Shown piece by piece: positions 1 through 13,332 of a DNA stretch of 64,000 bases. The notes beneath the pieces are model-generated. The model did not search any database. It saw only the letters and a list, made by a program, of their open reading frames with translations, and was not told the origin of the DNA. Within the stretch, counting starts at the first letter, position 1. Each line of letters starts with the position of its first letter. The translations under genes were made by a program, and so were the position numbers. The stretch is from positions 186,001-250,000 of the forward strand of contig BROG01000264.1 of NCBI GenBank assembly GCA_030159075.1, in the 5' to 3' direction. The stretch is from Atrina japonica (lineage: Eukaryota; Mollusca; Bivalvia; Pterioida; Pinnidae).

Positions 1-1089
1 ATATTATAGAAATATAAAAAGAGTTACTCAACAGTGGAGCATATCTCCATGAATACCTAAGAAAGCAGTATCTTGACAGACCGTAACATTTATTTTTCAG
101 CTTCCAGTTGATGAAATAAACCATTAAACGTCCAAAGCAGAGCTAAGGATTCATATTTTCCGAGGAAATGACAAACACTCTTAACGTTGAATAAACGACG
201 AGTCCTGTAAACAAATGGTAAAAGCCATACAAATATTTTGTACTTAATCAAGAAATACCAAACAATAAAATCATTCCAGCATTGCTCAACTCCCAGATAC
301 ATGCAATGAAAATGAGAGCCATTTTATAGATGATTCATTGTGTATACCCCATCTCTTGATTGCTACACCAGCTCTGAAGCGGCTATGGTCACATGGTGAT
401 TGGATGATGGATTAGATAGCATCATACTGACACAAATACAGCTCGCGACTCATCAATTACCGTCCGGTTATGAAAAATCTAATCAAATTTTATTAGATGA
501 TAACAAATTGAATTCATACAGCAGAAAATATGTGATTTCAGAAAATCACATCACTTCTAATCTTTTCCAATGTTTTGACAATATATTTTCTTTTAATTTT
601 CCTGAGTATTGGCGTCGGATTGTATTAGCTTTAGGTTAGCATTGTATCAAAGAAAATCTTACAAATATGTTACCCTTTCGATAAAAAAAGATCAAAACGA
701 GTTACCAAAAATATATCCAATAAAGAGATACCGAACAAGAAAACTAATTTGGCAATAGTAAATTGTCGTTCGATGTTTGCTTTGTCAATTTGTAAAATTA
801 TCCAATCCTGCTTATCAAATTAATTGAAAATTATTAAATACACAACTCTATCCAGTAATTTGCTCTCCAATTCCATTTGTGTGGAATCTGTAATTGTGAC
901 GGGATGTTGCTAAATATACGTGTATTTAACGGCTGTTTCACAAAAATATTTTTCATCTTAAATTTTGGATGTAATTTTTAAAGTTCGTGATTATTTAACC
1001 TAGGTAAGTCTGTTATAAGTACATATTATTTATTTTTACATCACACCTAATTTTTCTATTGTTTATTTGAACGGTTTGCAAGAAAATGG
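1..1089. other. AT-rich stretch, no gene recognised
   Basis: No coding region, RNA gene or repeat that I recognise. The short open frames here (up to about 79 codons) have no start context, no family motif and low-complexity composition typical of AT-rich non-coding DNA. Confidence 0.5.
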
Positions 1090-1135
1090 AGTAGTAATAG
1101 AAGTAGTAGTAATAGTAGTAGTATTAGTAGTAGTT

Positions 1136-1214
<79 letters not shown>

Positions 1215-1312
1215 CAACAGCAGCAGCAGCAACAACAACAAAAGTAGTAGTAGTAGAAACAGTAGTAGTAGCAGCAGCAGCAGCAATAGTAGTAGTGGAA
1301 GAAGTAGTAGAA
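1090..1312. repeat. (TAG)n trinucleotide microsatellite
   Basis: Near-pure TAG/GTA repeats with interruptions (CAG, CAA, AAG) towards the 3' side. All three frames on both strands stay open and would encode poly-Val, poly-Leu, poly-Thr or poly-Cys/Tyr. These frames are a by-product of the repeat, not genes. Confidence 0.97.
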
Positions 1313-1611
1313 GTTGATAATTTTGAAACATAATGCCACAAATATCCAAAATTTATATATAATTTCGCGTTTGATAGATAATATTAAATAAAGATTACAT
1401 GATAGAGAAATATTTAGGATAATACAAAAATATAGAATTTTTCTGTATATGAAGCAAAAAGGTTTTATGATTACAGATTCAGAAAAGAAATTAAAATAAT
1501 ATGAAAAAAATATTTCATGGTGACGGGTTCCACCTGTGATGATTCAAAGTGATTATTTCCTGTATTCTCTAGTAATCGCGAGTTCTACTTTTTTTTCATT
1601 TTGTTTGAATG

Positions 1612-1851
1612 GAGTTTTTAGCCGCACACCAAAAAATTCAGTTATTGGCAGTGGGCCGTATTTAATGTAAGAGTGGATTAACCAGTTACAATGTACCCGG
1701 AAAGAGACCTCGGACCTTCTGCAAATAAACTGGCAAACCTTGTCACAAAATCAGCTTAAGCTTAAACAGACCTCGAACACACGGTGACCAGTGTTGAATG
1801 AGGTCATGGTTAAAATCGCGGTGCTCTAACCATTCGGCGACTAAACCCCCT
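1612..1851 (-). mobile_element. tRNA-derived SINE, family 2, near full length
   Basis: On the minus strand the head resembles a tRNA-derived pol III promoter (TGGTTAGAGCACCGCG for box A, then a degraded box B). It is followed by the body seen in the other family 2 copies (CCGGGTACATTGTAACTGG-like, then a tail of the GTGTGGC...AAAAC type). Other copies lie near 30.1, 45.6, 54.5 and 56.4 kb. It is diverged and I could not define target-site duplications. Confidence 0.75.
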
Positions 1852-2073
1852 CTCAAATAATAGTAATGATTCTTTGAAGTTGTTAACTTGTAAATTGATT
1901 TTAAGATAGCACAGCTGCATGTTCTGTTATATTACGTGATTTATGATTTTTACATAACTTTGATTCAGTCTAAAACACGCAAAGGTACTTGGATAAATAT
2001 AGAATGATTCGATAATATGTACTATAGCAATAATAGACAAATACATCCATTCTGACACTTGATTTATTTATGC

Positions 2074-2690
2074 GTTGATCATTTCTGTGTGTAAGCGTGT
2101 TCTGATTGGTTAAATGTGCTGTAGAGGTTACACAATCAATTGCAGTGGTTGATCATTCGTGTGTGTAAGTGTGTTCTGATTGGTTAAATGTGTTGTACAG
2201 AGGTTACACAATCAATTGGAGTGGTTGATCATTTCTGTGTGTAAGTTTGTTCTGATTGATTAAATGTGTTGTACAGAGGTTACAAAATCAATTGGAATGG
2301 TTGATCATTTCTATGTGTAAGTTTTCTGACTGATTAAATGTGTTGTACAGAGGTTACAAAATCAAATGGAATGGTTGATCATTTCTTTGTGTAAGTTTTC
2401 TGACTGATTAAATGTGTTGTACAGAGGTTACAAAATCAAATGGAATGGTTGATCATTTCTGTGTGTAAGTGTGTTCTGATTGATTAAATGTGGTGTACAG
2501 AGGTTACAAAATCAAATTAAATGTTTGATCATTTCTGTGTGTAAGTTTGTTCTGATTGGTTAAATGTGCTGTACAGAGGTTACAAAATCAAATGGAATGG
2601 TTGATCATTTCTTTGTGTAAGTGTGTTCTGATTGGTGAAATGTGGTGAACAGAGGTTACACAATCAATTAGAGTGGTTGGTTCATTTGAT
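2074..2690. repeat. Minisatellite, about 75-bp unit, 8 copies
   Basis: Eight consecutive units each begin with (G)TTGATCATTT. The GATC positions fall at about 2077, 2151, 2227, 2303, 2377, 2451, 2527 and 2603, so the spacing alternates between 74 and 76 bp. Each unit continues with a TGTGTGTAAG block, CTGATTGGTTAAATGTG, ACAGAGGTTACA and AATCAATTGGAGTGG. Units differ by small substitutions and 2-bp indels. No open frame runs through the array. Confidence 0.95.
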
Positions 2691-3239
2691 ATGTTTCAAA
2701 TTTGTGGAGTTAAGGCATGACGAATTTGTTTGTCGATAGTTGACTCATTTGATGCATTTACTCATCATCCCCTGAAGTCATATGTGGACCTGCCCATTTC
2801 AAATAATGGTTAACTCAACTGTCAGAATTGAGGGGTGTATGATTTTGAATCAAAATTTTATAATAATTTTACATGCCCATATGAATTTATCCACTCCTGT
2901 GTAATGAAAGTACACGATTTAGGTGAGTCTAAATGTGACAACAGGGGTTGATGCGTTAAGATTAATGTATTGAAATGCAATTTCTTTGATTAATATAATG
3001 TATTGTTGGTAGCGCGAGGAATTTATTGCGATGGTTGACTCATTTTATGCGTGATTATTGATATTCTAATTACCTATTGTTATGATAAGTTAAAAGTACC
3101 AAATCAGACGAACTCATGTAGAGGGTTGACTCATTTTACGTACTATGATTATTATTCTAATGTCCAATTGTTACGAGTAGTGAAATGGACCATTGAGTGA
3201 GACGAACTCATGTTGATGGTTGTCCCATTTTGTGCGTTT
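2691..3239. repeat. Degenerate tandem repeats between two minisatellites
   Basis: Motifs GACGAACTCATGT and GGTTGACTCATTTTA recur about every 95-100 bp (clearest at 3030-3235). They share TTGACTCATTT-like words with the 75-bp array on the left and GTTATGAT/GTACCA words with the 41-bp array on the right, so this looks like an old transition zone of the same satellite region. Confidence 0.7.
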
Positions 3240-3700
3240 TAAAAGTAGTGATCCGAAAGTACTATTGTTAAGATTAGGCAAATATGTTGTGTTCCGAAAG
3301 TACTTTTGTTATGATTAGGCAAATTGTTATGATTAGGCAAAATTGTTATGATTAGGAAAATATGTTGTGTTTCGAAAGTACCATTGTTACGATTAGGAAA
3401 ATATGTTGTGTTGCGAAAGTACTATTGTTATGATTAGGCATATATGTTGTGTTCCAAAAGTACCATTGTTATGATTAGGCAAATATGTTGTGTTACGAAA
3501 GTACCATTGTTATGATTAGGCAAATATGTTGCGTTCCGAATTGTTATGATTAGGCAAATATGTTGTGTTCCGAAAGTACCATTGTTATGATTAGGCAAAT
3601 ATGTTGCGTTCCGAATTGTTATGATTAGGCAAATATGTTGTGTTCCGAAAGTACTATTGTTACGATAAGACAAATATGTTGTGTTGTGAAGTTATATAAT
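3240..3700. repeat. Minisatellite, about 41-bp unit with shorter variants
   Basis: About a dozen copies of a unit made of GTTATGATTAGGCAAATATG, TTGTGTTCCGAAAGTACCA and TT. Full 41-bp units alternate with deleted variants of about 34 bp that end in CCGAATT. A minus-strand open frame of about 79 codons within it simply reads the repeat. Confidence 0.95.
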
Positions 3701-3957
3701 CTCACGCTGACAATTGCCTTGTCTTATGCGTGTGAGTTATATTCTGAATCACAACTGTTATACAATTACGACCCTATCGTGAAGTGAAAAGATTTCATTA
3801 TACAAAAGAAAAGCATAGCATTCAAAATCAGATGTACGAAAAGGGTTTTACATGATTATCTTTTAACGTTAGTATATAACCTTGAAGGTTAGAGGGTTCG
3901 AAACATATACACGCATCATATATAAATGACACATGCATACACATACATATACATCAC

Positions 3958-4010
3958 AAACCTATGTACGTGTGTGTATGTGTGTTTGCGCGTGCGCGCG
4001 CGCGTGTGTG
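3958..4010. repeat. (GT)n/(CG)n dinucleotide tract
   Basis: Alternating purine-pyrimidine run: TGTGTGTATGTGTGTTTGCG, then CGTGCGCGCGCGCGTGTGTG. The pattern can favour Z-DNA; it is otherwise a simple repeat. Confidence 0.85.
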
Positions 4011-4130
4011 TTATCTTTTTTTGTTTTTGTAAGCACACTATCTCACATAACAGTATCTGATTATGATAAATAAAATGAACAAATACTTACATAATACACA
4101 GTTATAGTTTTGAAAAAAAAATGTGCAAAA

Positions 4131-4285
4131 CAAATGCTCAAGACGATCGTTTCTGTCAATAAGACAACATTATTTGAGCTCGAATTTAAATAGATGCCGA
4201 GAATTGAAACAAAACGTGTTATCATACAAGATCAAAACATAACTTTATGGTATTCCTAAATCTGTCTGAGATTAAGCACTGTTAA
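4131..4285 (+). mobile_element. Dispersed repeat family C fragment
   Basis: Begins ATGCTCAAGACGATCG and continues TTTCTGTCAATAAGAC, TTGAGCTC and ATCATACAAG. The same order of words occurs near 6.6-6.8 kb (minus), 44.6-44.8 kb, 49.0-49.2 kb and 49.4-49.5 kb. The class is unknown; the fragments may be 3' ends of retroelements. Confidence 0.75.
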
Positions 4286-4825
4286 AAGATGATTATTTTA
4301 GCTTTTAAGTATCCCCCGCCCACAAAAATCTGTCAGTTATATTCTCAAATCCTTCAATTGTTCCTGTTGCGTTGGATATCAAAAGTTTATTTCCCTTTAA
4401 GAAGAATTCAATGCTGATCACGAAAAAAGAATGTTTGAAAATATTTTATCTTATTTATTTATATATTATAATACTATTCACACTTTTATATCGACCAAAC
4501 TGTACAATAATACATTTTGGATAATCTTTTTACGTGTCAAACGATAAAATAAAATAATGCATTTTTGGACAATCAGCTACATTTCCAATAAATTATTCTC
4601 CTGTCAGGAGACTGGCTTGCTCTTTTGATGTACCGTTCTCATTTGTTTTAGATATTACATTTGGGATATCTCCTTTAAATAAATTATACAGATTTTCAGA
4701 TTTTAATTTATCTTTACGTGTTCGTATTTTCTCAAAGGAAATATGATTATCCACTGAAAAATGTCGATTTGGATTGGTGACATCTTTTTAAACTCTGCTT
4801 ATTCCTAAGTCCTAACTATCTTTTA
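4286..4825. other. No recognised feature
   Basis: AT-rich sequence without motifs I can assign. A small palindrome CTCCTGTCAGGAG lies near 4600. Confidence 0.4.
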
Positions 4826-4968
4826 AAATGATGATGATGATAATGATGATGATGATGATGTTTATTATGATGATGATGACGACGATGATCATTATCATTA
4901 TTATTATTTTTATTATTATCATTATTATTATTGTTATTATTTTTTTATCGTTATTATTATTATTATTA

Positions 4969-5002
<34 letters not shown>

Positions 5003-5050
5003 TGTTGTGTTGCCGATTTTGTTATTATTGTTGTTTTTGCTACTATTATT
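4826..5050. repeat. Compound trinucleotide microsatellite (ATG/ATT)n
   Basis: ATGATG repeats grade into ATTATT and TTATTG repeats. The open frame across it codes for poly-Met/Ile/Leu and is an artefact of the repeat. Confidence 0.95.
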
Positions 5051-5134
5051 CATTTGTTATAGCATCAACAAAACTCAAAACATACATCTATGTTTATTAA
5101 TATATATCTACATGTCTCTTTCTATTCTTCCATT

Positions 5135-5140
<6 letters not shown>

Positions 5141-5214
<74 letters not shown>

Positions 5215-5217
5215 TGT
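5141..5217. repeat. (GA)n microsatellite followed by (GACA)n
   Basis: A pure GA run ends in several GACA tetranucleotide units. Confidence 0.97.
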
Positions 5218-6599
5218 AGTATAAACAGTTACTTGATATCGATTCTATTTCATTAAATTCTTGTTAAATGATCAACTCTGGCGAGTTAAATAATGGTGAT
5301 AATGTCTCGTACCCTCAGATATTTCAATGTAATTAATCATGTTTAAAGGTACTAGAAATAAATAACCCCCTGCCATGTAATTTGGATGAATGAATTGACA
5401 ATATAACAAAAATGCAGCTCGCCAGCTTGATTCAGTTTGATTCAATTATGTGTGCATTTTGGTGACGTGTAAAGCAATTCGTATTACGTAACAGATGTTG
5501 GGGGCCGTATCCGAACAATAATTCATCTATCTGTCCTCCTACCAGCTAAAATCCATTTTTATAAAAAATACAATATTCACCTTATGACCTCAACGACTGT
5601 TTAAAGATGACAGAAAAATGTCAGCATAAATTTGAACTAGGACCGGGTACGGAACACAATGAAACCAAAAAGTCGCTGTAATACACACAGATGTAAGATG
5701 GAGATTGTAGGTTGACAATTTTACAGTAGCAATGTATAGGTTTACCCAGATAAAGTTCCACATGCATGTATTCACGAGTCTCAAACAGATTATAACGGTG
5801 GTGACAGACCACTTGTCAGTCACGTTTTACCTGTACATAAAATATTTTAGGGAAAAAAAGATAGTATTATGTTTTTTTTTTTTACAGAACCTGGATGTGC
5901 CTCTTTACTTTAGTAGGCCTATATATAAAAGCATAAGTTCATATAACTCGAAAAATTCAAGTCCGCTCCGTTTCCGATTCTCTCCATCTTTCAAAGTGAA
6001 GTGATTGTAGTGAGCGGAATATAACGACTGAATTATTTGGGTTAATATTCATAGCGATTACATAATATGAAATAAATATATTACATATAATTTGCAGAAT
6101 TATGTAAATTCTCTGCATTTCCAAAGTGTCATGAATTCCTTGGACAAACTTTTCAGAAAATAACTTTTTCAGTTTGCCCTAAAAAACCCTAAATTAACTT
6201 TTATTTACAAAAAATGTCGATAGAAATACATACAAGTCATTTGACACATTCTATATATTGTTAAATGCTACGAATAGATAGTTTTATTCAGCTTTGTTGA
6301 ACTGAAAACGTCGATTTTTAAAAGGAATTCGTAACAAGGGTTAATTCGTCTACAAAATGTTAGTATACACTTATTGACATACAAGATTTTGAAAGTAAAT
6401 ATTTGACCAATCACAATTGCGATAAATATCATATGGTCAGATTTAGTAGTACCGATTGGAGCAGATATATAGAGCTTTGACATTCCAGTTATGTTAAAAA
6501 ATACAAACAGCACCATTTCCGACGTACCACATTTTGGAAGCCAAAGTAGCGTGCATTGAATACATGTCTCTTATATTATAGTAATATATAGCACTGATA
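5218..6599. other. No gene recognised
   Basis: About 1.4 kb of AT-rich sequence. Short open frames on both strands (60-90 codons) overlap each other and show no domain, start context or splice structure. I see no repeat family with copies elsewhere in the window. Confidence 0.4.
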
Positions 6600-6806
6600 T
6601 CACCATTAAGATCCTAAATTCTTCAAAAGCTAAGATAGCCATCTTTTAACAGTGGTTTGTCCTAGTCGGTTTTGGCTATACATTTAGATTTATTAATTGG
6701 CCTTGCATGATACTAACATTTTCTACGAAAGTATACATCTATTGTAAATTGGAGCTCAACTGATGAAGTCTAATAGACAGAAACGATCGTCTTGAGCATT
6801 AGTTTT
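6600..6806 (-). mobile_element. Dispersed repeat family C copy
   Basis: Minus-strand copy of the family at 4131 and 44618. It contains TTCTTCAAAAGCTAAGATAG at one end and GAAACGATCGTCTTGAGCAT, preceded by an AACTGATGAAGTC motif, at the other. Confidence 0.75.
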
Positions 6807-7075
6807 GGCGAGGTCCAATAACTTTGGTGTTATTCTTCCACATTACAGTGTTATATACTTATTTAACGAAAGTAGGCTAAACACACAGTTTAATTTTCGC
6901 GAATCATGTACATAGATGTAATCCACAAAAAGTACGACGATTCTTTGCGAATATTAGACGGGTATTATGTAGAAATAAAAACCTGGGGTGAAATTATTTA
7001 GGTCTACAGTAAGCTGAAATACATGGCGATACCATCATCTGACTATATCATATTAAGTAAAAATGAAGAATTACC

Positions 7076-7228
7076 AATTAATAATCGAAGCTCAAGTCCA
7101 TTAGAACACGACGAATTAGATGCAATGGTCTCAACATGAAGATCAATTGCGAATCCCAAACGGGATAGGACCAGATGTCCGGAAGGAGTCAGCATCCTCT
7201 GCTGGCATGCCACACCCATCGCAAATGT
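7076..7228 (-). mobile_element. Dispersed repeat family B (retroelement 3' tail type)
   Basis: Minus-strand copy with AATTGCGAATCCCAAACGGG, CCAGATGTCCGGAAGGAGTC and AGCATCCTCTGCTGGCATGC. Other copies: 20752 (+), 49800 (-), 52875 (-), 60825 (-), 61290 (+) and a fragment at 51228 (+). It resembles in arrangement the tails of the reverse-transcriptase remnants (GGGATGCT...CCTGGTCCCA). A 72-codon open frame at 7120-7338 lies mainly in this repeat and is not a gene. Confidence 0.7.
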
Positions 7229-7639
7229 TCCATGGAAACCTGTCTTATTATATGATTTTATATAAACATAGTATATTCAATATATTTCCGTTGCTGTTAT
7301 TTACTGTGGGTCGTGTTTCCATGTTGTTAACGGCATAAGGTTTTAATTTCATTTCAAAAGTCGTTTGTAACAAAATGATCTTTGTTGATTTCTATCTTTA
7401 TGATACAATCATATCTAATTTACCATTAATGATCTCCTAAAATTGGTAAATGTGATTGCAATTTTAAACGAAATATAATGTAACTTGAACGATCAGCAGA
7501 CAGTGTTGCATACACGTGTAATCATACAGTTACATTAGAGCGTTCAATACGCCAGTGTAATACGTAACATTGTATTGCATTGCAGTTGAATATGGAAACT
7601 CACCTGGAACTACTTTTCTAAATGTAAATAATAGTTTTG

Positions 7640-7648
7640 TATATATAA

Positions 7649-7713
<65 letters not shown>

Positions 7714-7731
7714 CTGTGTGTGTATGTGTTG

Positions 7732-7784
<53 letters not shown>

Positions 7785-7804
7785 CTGTGTGTGTATGTGT
7801 TGTA

Positions 7805-7890
<86 letters not shown>

Positions 7891-7922
7891 GTCTCTGTGT
7901 GTGTGTGTGTGTGGGTGGGTGT
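7640..7922. repeat. Long (AT)n tract with (TG)n interruptions
   Basis: Three blocks of AT repeats are separated by two near-identical inserts (TTTCTGTGTGTGTATGTGTT) and end in a TG/GGTG run. The repeated insert shows that the middle block was duplicated as a unit. Confidence 0.95.
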
Positions 7923-8029
7923 GTAAGGGCAAAGAAACCACAGTATTCTCTTTGAACTGGATGAATACCAATGTAAATCATTTACTTCTTTTGTTTGGTT
8001 GAAAAAAATATATGAATTATTTTCTTGTG

Positions 8030-8115
8030 GTCCATTCCTCGGTACATTGTAATCGGGTTCTTTCCCCCTACATTAAAACTGGCCGTTACCGCATAACTGG
8101 GAAAAAGTAAAGCAC
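8030..8115 (+). mobile_element. SINE family 2, 3' fragment
   Basis: Contains GGTACATTGTAATCGGGTTC followed by ATTAAAACTGGCCG, matching the body of the family 2 SINEs. The tRNA-like head is missing. Confidence 0.65.
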
Positions 8116-8500
8116 TGTTTGAACAAAAACCAAGAAGAACAACAAAATTCTGTCTTTTATTGTAATATATATCAACGATTCGGTGAACGAGTTGTGTAGC
8201 GCGAAACGCGTTTATACAGCAGAATCGTAAATTCAGTCTACTTGTCAAAGCTATCGACAAATTTAGATAAATCTAGATAAATTTGTCACAAAATTAAAAA
8301 ATTTCCGAAGGACATATATCTGAAATGTCGGTTGTTATATTCTAAAACAAATTACTCGACTAACAGTTCCGAGGGAGCGTTTCAGAGTAAAAGCATGTGA
8401 GTGACTGTTTTCGTGTTGGTCATTAGTCCCAAGTAATTTTCATGTCTATGATTAAATACCCGTTTGTTCGGTGAAAAGCACGATTGGTGAAAGGGAGTCA

Positions 8501-8501
<1 letters not shown>

Positions 8502-8587
<86 letters not shown>
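8502..8587. repeat. (AT)n microsatellite
   Basis: About 85 bp of uninterrupted AT repeats. Confidence 0.97.
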
Positions 8588-8589
<2 letters not shown>

Positions 8590-8782
8590 GATTTTAAACA
8601 TACGAACTTGGTAACATTGGAACTCATTTTACTTTCCATTTTTATGATCTTGCTTCGTTCTTCAGGGAATCCACATTATTCTGCCGCCCAACGTGTCAAA
8701 TCTAGAGTTATCCGGTAGAGTGTAGTATGAAAAAACAAGCAATAGGCGATGTCGATAAGACGTACTCGAAAAAAGTCATTAA

Positions 8783-8821
8783 ACAAGAACAGCCACTGCA
8801 CGTGACTGTGGCTGTTCTTGT
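8783..8821. repeat. Perfect 14-bp inverted repeat (hairpin)
   Basis: The arm at 8783-8796 (ACAAGAACAGCCAC) is exactly complementary to 8808-8821, leaving an 11-nt loop that contains CACGTG. A 111-codon open frame (8727-9062) spans it but has no recognisable protein motif. The nature is unknown: it could be a MITE remnant or a transcript hairpin. Confidence 0.85.
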
Positions 8822-10209
8822 AAGTGTTATAATTGTTCCGTACTTTTATCGGTATGCTTTAGAATTCGGTCTTTTCTGTGAGTTTGTCTGGACAATAAAG
8901 ACCTATGGTGTGTCAGATAGGACATCTGACCTCCACGAGTTAATGAAAAAGCTTCTTTTAAATTTAATGTCAGTAAAGCGAGACCGTGTCAACAAACCAG
9001 AATGTCACCAGAGTCCACGTAATGGATGTGTAATAATGGATGTTGCTCTGTATAAAATATAGCACATTCAGTATTAAAAAAAAGATATTTTCATATTTGG
9101 CAGATTAGCTCCCCAGGGATATACAAACGCAATCGTGCATAGTGCAAATTGAACATATGAATAGAAATTTATGTGATAAGTGTAAACAAATCCGTATCAG
9201 AAATGGCGAAATAGTGTGTTTATCAGTACATCAAAAGTCGGCAAATGGACAAATTGCATTACAATCGTATTGAAAAAGTGTAATTTTGGCATCATTGAAA
9301 TGTTATTAATCAATCTAAAACTTTCTCCATGTGGACACCTGGTGATTTGCAGAAATCGAAATGTATCCAAACAGTAATGGCGTAATGTGTTCTTTTCAGG
9401 ATCTTAGATATTGTCATTAGTTAATTAAATCGAACTGGTTCGTGTCAAGTACTTGGCTCGAACATCAACTGTTCGAGTCACGTATTTTGAAATATACAAT
9501 TTCCTTGAATATTTCTTTTCTCTGGAAAATGGTTATATGGTTTTTAATCTCTATTATCATATATCATCGTTAAACTAGCTGTATATTATAATATTCATGC
9601 GACTTTAAACGTTTATAACACGATTCTGTTCAAGTTTTTCGAATTTTACAAAAATGGCTCTGTAAATAGTAGCAAGAACAAGATACGCAGTAGATTACAC
9701 ACAATAAATTAACTGTGAACGTAAGCAATAATAAATCACATCTGATAACTTTATTTGAATAAAAATATTATTTTCAAATCTGGTAAAAAGAACAAAAATT
9801 TATAAAAATTATATAAAATATACATTGATTTCAATATATCATGTGTCAAGGATATTCCAACATATTTTGTTCGTATGTTCGTGCATTTTGACATGTATGA
9901 TATTTTTTTTAAAAAAAGGTTTGCAATGCTTTTTAGAATATTAATACAATATTCTGAAAAGCAATAATATATCATATTTAAGCTGAGACACTAAACTTTA
10001 ACTTACTCTTCTTTTTTATCGCTACCATTACTTTGCCTAATTGGTGTAAATTGCAAATGGGTTGCAAATAGAGTACAAGAAAAACATAAACAAACATTGA
10101 ATAATTTTTGTGACTTTATGATATAATGAATGTAAGAATCGTTCAAATTTAAATTATAGACCGTAAATTGCGCGCGGGCAAAAACAAATGTGTGATGAGG
10201 CATTTTCTG

Positions 10210-10223
10210 TTATGACGTCATAA
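10210..10223. promoter_or_regulatory. cAMP-response-element palindrome
   Basis: TTATGACGTCATAA is a perfect 14-bp palindrome centred on the canonical CRE octamer TGACGTCA (CREB/ATF family). No promoter or gene start is visible beside it, so function is speculative. Confidence 0.4.
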
Positions 10224-10516
10224 AGGTATTAGCGCTGATATCGGGAATGAGGGCTGAGAAGGAGTATGATAACAAAATGGTCATATTATAAACTCTTTAT
10301 CATGTATCTACATTACAAATTATAGCACATAACAAGATATAACAATAACAACATGTTTTCTCATTCCGACAAAGAATTAAAAATCCTTTCACCGTGTTCA
10401 GTTTCATGATTTTGGATGACACTGAACGAGCAGACGATGAAATGTACCGAAACCAAATGACACTCGAAATTCTTTTTTCTTTTCATTGCTATAAGAATAT
10501 AAATGGGGAAGTTCCG

Positions 10517-10587
10517 AACAGGGGGTGCATTACGAGAATATTTAATGCATGGGGGATGCAATACGAGAATAATTAATGCATGGGGGG
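10517..10587. repeat. Short direct tandem duplication, about 31 bp
   Basis: Two adjacent copies of a TGCATTACGAGAATA...TTAATGCATGGGGG block with small differences. Confidence 0.8.
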
Positions 10588-11537
10588 CGTGTCAGTATCG
10601 TATATACAAATGTAGTCATATTTAGTACAGACATATGATTAATACGCAGTATCAGATGTTTATAAAACAAAGAACAAGTACAATGAGTCAAATTTTATTT
10701 GATCTTTACCTCTAAGAAGACTAACAAACCTAATCTTATCTTAACTACATATATTGTTACTGTAAGATATCCATTGTATGTCCGCGCGTGTCAAATGTGT
10801 TATTAATGGGTCATTTTCATTTCAAATATATATCTCACAGAGGATATTGACATTGAAACTAAAGCAATGCCTTGCCCACTATATCTGAGTTTCCACGAAA
10901 ACGATATCTGAAACTGAGAAAAGATCTAGTTAAGTAAAAAGAAAATAAACAACAATAGTTAATAAAATCGAATGCACCGAGTTCTCTCAATAATTGAATT
11001 TCGTTGTATTTAAAATAAAAGGCATGTTATTAACATATGAATTAAGGGGATCGGTGCTCGACGATGTATAATACAATAATACAATAAAGTAGAGGAACCT
11101 ATTTAACGCAGGCAGAGTGAAGTACATTTAGCATTCACTTGTATTCCCTTCAGTTTTAATAAAAAAACCATGGCGAAATATCACATATAAATAAGTATAA
11201 CGTATCATATAATAAACATTGCTTCCGACATTTCTTCATATTTTTTAGAGTCTCCCTTTGAAGTTTAACGGTACTGAGTTGGGAACAGAAATTGCTATTA
11301 TATATCTTGTTTAGATGGTTGAATTTTTTATATTTACGAATATTTGTTTTCCATTAACAGAAAAATAAATATTACTTGTGCTATGTAGTCTTCCTGATAT
11401 AATTATCTGTCAATTTGGGGGAAAAAAGAATTGGCAATCGTGGTGTATTTTACATGAGAAAGAGAGAGGAGGGAAGAGATACACAGAAACTGTGACAAAC
11501 GGCACAGATACCAAAGTATTTACCGTCAGGTGATCAG

Positions 11538-12833
<1,296 letters not shown>

Positions 12834-12845
12834 ACGAATTGACAA

Positions 12846-13099
12846 GAGCCGGCCTGGCTCAGTCGGTAGCGCGCTCGATTCTTGATGAGGTGAGGTGGTG
12901 AGTTCGAATCCAGCAGGCGGCAGGTTGGTTTCCTGTCCTTCGGATGAGACAGTAAAACTAGAGGTCCCCGCACTGCTCAATGGCCGTAAGTGCCGAGCAT
13001 AGGCCAAAATTTGAAGCCCTTCACCGGCATTTGGTGACGTCTCCATATGAGTGAAAGATTCTTGAGTGGGACGTTAAACAACAATAAACAAACAACCAA
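12846..13099 (+). mobile_element. tRNA-derived SINE, family 1, intact with target-site duplication
   Basis: A complete 254-bp element. The tRNA-like head carries pol III box A (TGGCTCAGTCGG at 12855-12866) and box B (GAGTTCGAATCC at about 12900-12911). The unrelated body follows and the element ends in a CATATGAG...GGGACGTTAAACAAC tail with an AAC-rich 3' end. Exact 12-bp duplications (ACGAATTGACAA) flank it at 12834-12845 and 13100-13111. Intact duplications and promoter boxes suggest a fairly recent insertion. A minus-strand open frame of 112 codons lies largely in this SINE and is not a gene. Confidence 0.95.
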
Positions 13100-13218
13100 A
13101 CGAATTGACAAAGAGTTAAGACTTGTCACATACAACTAAATAAGGTCCAGTCCTTATGGCGATTAAGAGGGAGTGTTTATTGTTGTTAGTACCACAATTT
13201 ATCTCCGTAAATGTAACA

Positions 13219-13332
13219 GGGCCTGGCATTATGACTAAATTCTAAAATATTTACTCAACTTTGGCTAATGCTAAAATCTGACTGGCTTAGCTTAGACGTT
13301 AGGAATTTCTCAAGTTTTATGGTGGCGGGCCC
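13219..13332. mobile_element. MITE family E, GGGCC-type terminal inverted repeats
   Basis: Left end GGGCCTGGCATTATGAC and right end ATGGTGGCGGGCCC are imperfect inverted repeats. Internal words TTTACTCAACTTTGGCTAA and CTCAAGTTTTATGG are shared with the copy at 33882-34028. No coding capacity. Confidence 0.8.

Noticed and set aside
1056..1349. Four overlapping open frames encoding poly-Leu, poly-Val, poly-Thr and poly-Cys/Tyr
   Set aside because: They all read the same (TAG)n repeat in different frames and strands; no gene structure.
2074..2690. CRISPR-like spacing of repeats (also at 27.7 and 50.0 kb)
   Set aside because: Whole units are repeated with no unique spacers, no cas genes, and the DNA is animal; these are minisatellites.
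8727..9062. 111-codon plus-strand frame
   Set aside because: No domain, weak start context, and a hairpin occupies its centre; chance frame is more likely.
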